DNA from: Leuconostoc carnosum
GTDB taxonomy: Bacteria > Bacillota > Bacilli > Lactobacillales > Lactobacillaceae
Direction: 5' to 3'
DNA: 64,000 nt
Assembly (NCBI RefSeq): GCF_014207505.1
Contig: NZ_JACHGL010000005.1
Location: forward strand, 112,358-176,357
This document shows positions 63,853 to 64,000 of the stretch, piece by piece; positions within the stretch are counted from its first letter, which is position 1; every line of letters begins with the position of its first letter. The notes under the pieces were generated by a model that worked only from the letters and a program-made list of their open reading frames with translations, was not told the DNA's origin and did no database searches. The position numbers and the translations under genes are program-made.

Positions 63853-64000
63853 TCACCTCTTCTCGTAAAAATCGCCCGGTTGGCGACTGTATTTGTCTTG
63901 ATAATACTTTGCCATGAGTTCACGTAGCAAAATATTTAATTTAATTTGGATTGGTGCGGACTGAATAACTGGAAAAAAAGGCACCCATTTATAATGGTCC
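63853..64000 (-). CDS. C-terminal end of a protein cut by the window edge
   Basis: The minus strand encodes about 49 residues (DHYKWVPFFPVIQSAPIQ..., ending YSRQPGDFYEKR) before a TGA five bases ahead of the yutD start. The stop lies within the yutD ribosome site, so coupling is likely. A YunD-type 5'-nucleotidase/metallophosphoesterase would fit the usual yutD neighbourhood, but this is a guess from context. Confidence 0.5.
   Translation of the reverse strand, partial: DHYKWVPFFPVIQSAPIQIKLNILLRELMAKYYQDKYSRQPGDFYEKR

Noticed and set aside
1-64000. Search for prophage, insertion sequences, integrons and CRISPR arrays
   Set aside because: No transposase, phage gene, attachment repeat or regularly spaced repeat was found; XerC here looks like the housekeeping recombinase.

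Overview
The window looks like a chromosomal core segment of a low-GC Gram-positive lactic acid bacterium, most likely a Leuconostoc or close relative. This is inferred from gene content and order: AT-rich genes, strong AGGAGG-type ribosome sites, T-box and PyrR leaders, an HMG-CoA synthase of the mevalonate pathway, a lysine-type MurE, ArgR next to argS, and a separate glyQ/glyS pair. No prophage, insertion sequence, integron or CRISPR array was seen. Nearly all genes lie on the minus strand; the plus strand holds only yitT, a small membrane protein, plsC, lexA, and the block around 60.5-63.2 kb (BCAA leader, EIIC-like membrane protein, ilvE, tRNA-Glu).

Layout. 1-6.3 kb: an ECF S-component fragment with a ThiD/PdxK-type kinase, YitT, a GNAT acetyltransferase, Tex and a PnuC transporter with a structured leader. 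6.4-13.3 kb: a complete tryptophan operon in the unusual order trpB-D-C-F-A-E-G behind a T-box leader. 13.3-24.6 kb: aldose epimerase, XerC-type recombinase, DUF711/ACT pair, HMG-CoA synthase, ABC-F ATPase, RsmE, PrmA, a quinone-oxidoreductase-like enzyme and an unknown membrane protein overlapping lepA. 24.6-34.3 kb: translation genes (lepA, glyS, glyQ with a T-box, frr, pyrH, tsf, rpsB). 34.3-37.3 kb: GIY-YIG protein, tRNA methyltransferase, plsC, yneF, lexA with its own LexA box. 37.3-45.4 kb: pyrimidine operon pyrB-pyrC-carA-carB-pyrF-pyrE under a PyrR attenuator, lacking pyrD and pyrK.

45.4-60.4 kb: signal peptidase, YheA-like protein, PBP1A, argR, argS with a T-box, a DUF2187 protein, fused coaBC, SPFH protein, ribbon-helix-helix protein, murE, dus, Ham1-type NTPase, folC, a glycerophosphodiester phosphodiesterase and a 2-hydroxyacid dehydrogenase. 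60.4-64 kb: the most notable unit is a promoter, a short leader peptide whose last ten residues are mostly Leu/Ile/Val, competing hairpins and an intrinsic terminator, all ahead of a PTS EIIC_2-like membrane protein and the branched-chain aminotransferase ilvE. Then come tRNA-Glu(UUC) and a YutD-family gene.

How it fits together: three amino-acid systems are read out by RNA. Tryptophan synthesis and Gly/Arg tRNA charging use T-boxes, and branched-chain amino acid handling appears to use ribosome-mediated attenuation. The last suggests that the EIIC-like protein moves branched-chain amino acids or their keto acids. Other points of interest are three genes without a Shine-Dalgarno whose -10-like box ends exactly six bases before the ATG, a CoaBC whose usual catalytic cysteine is glutamate, and a palindrome over the trpE start codon.
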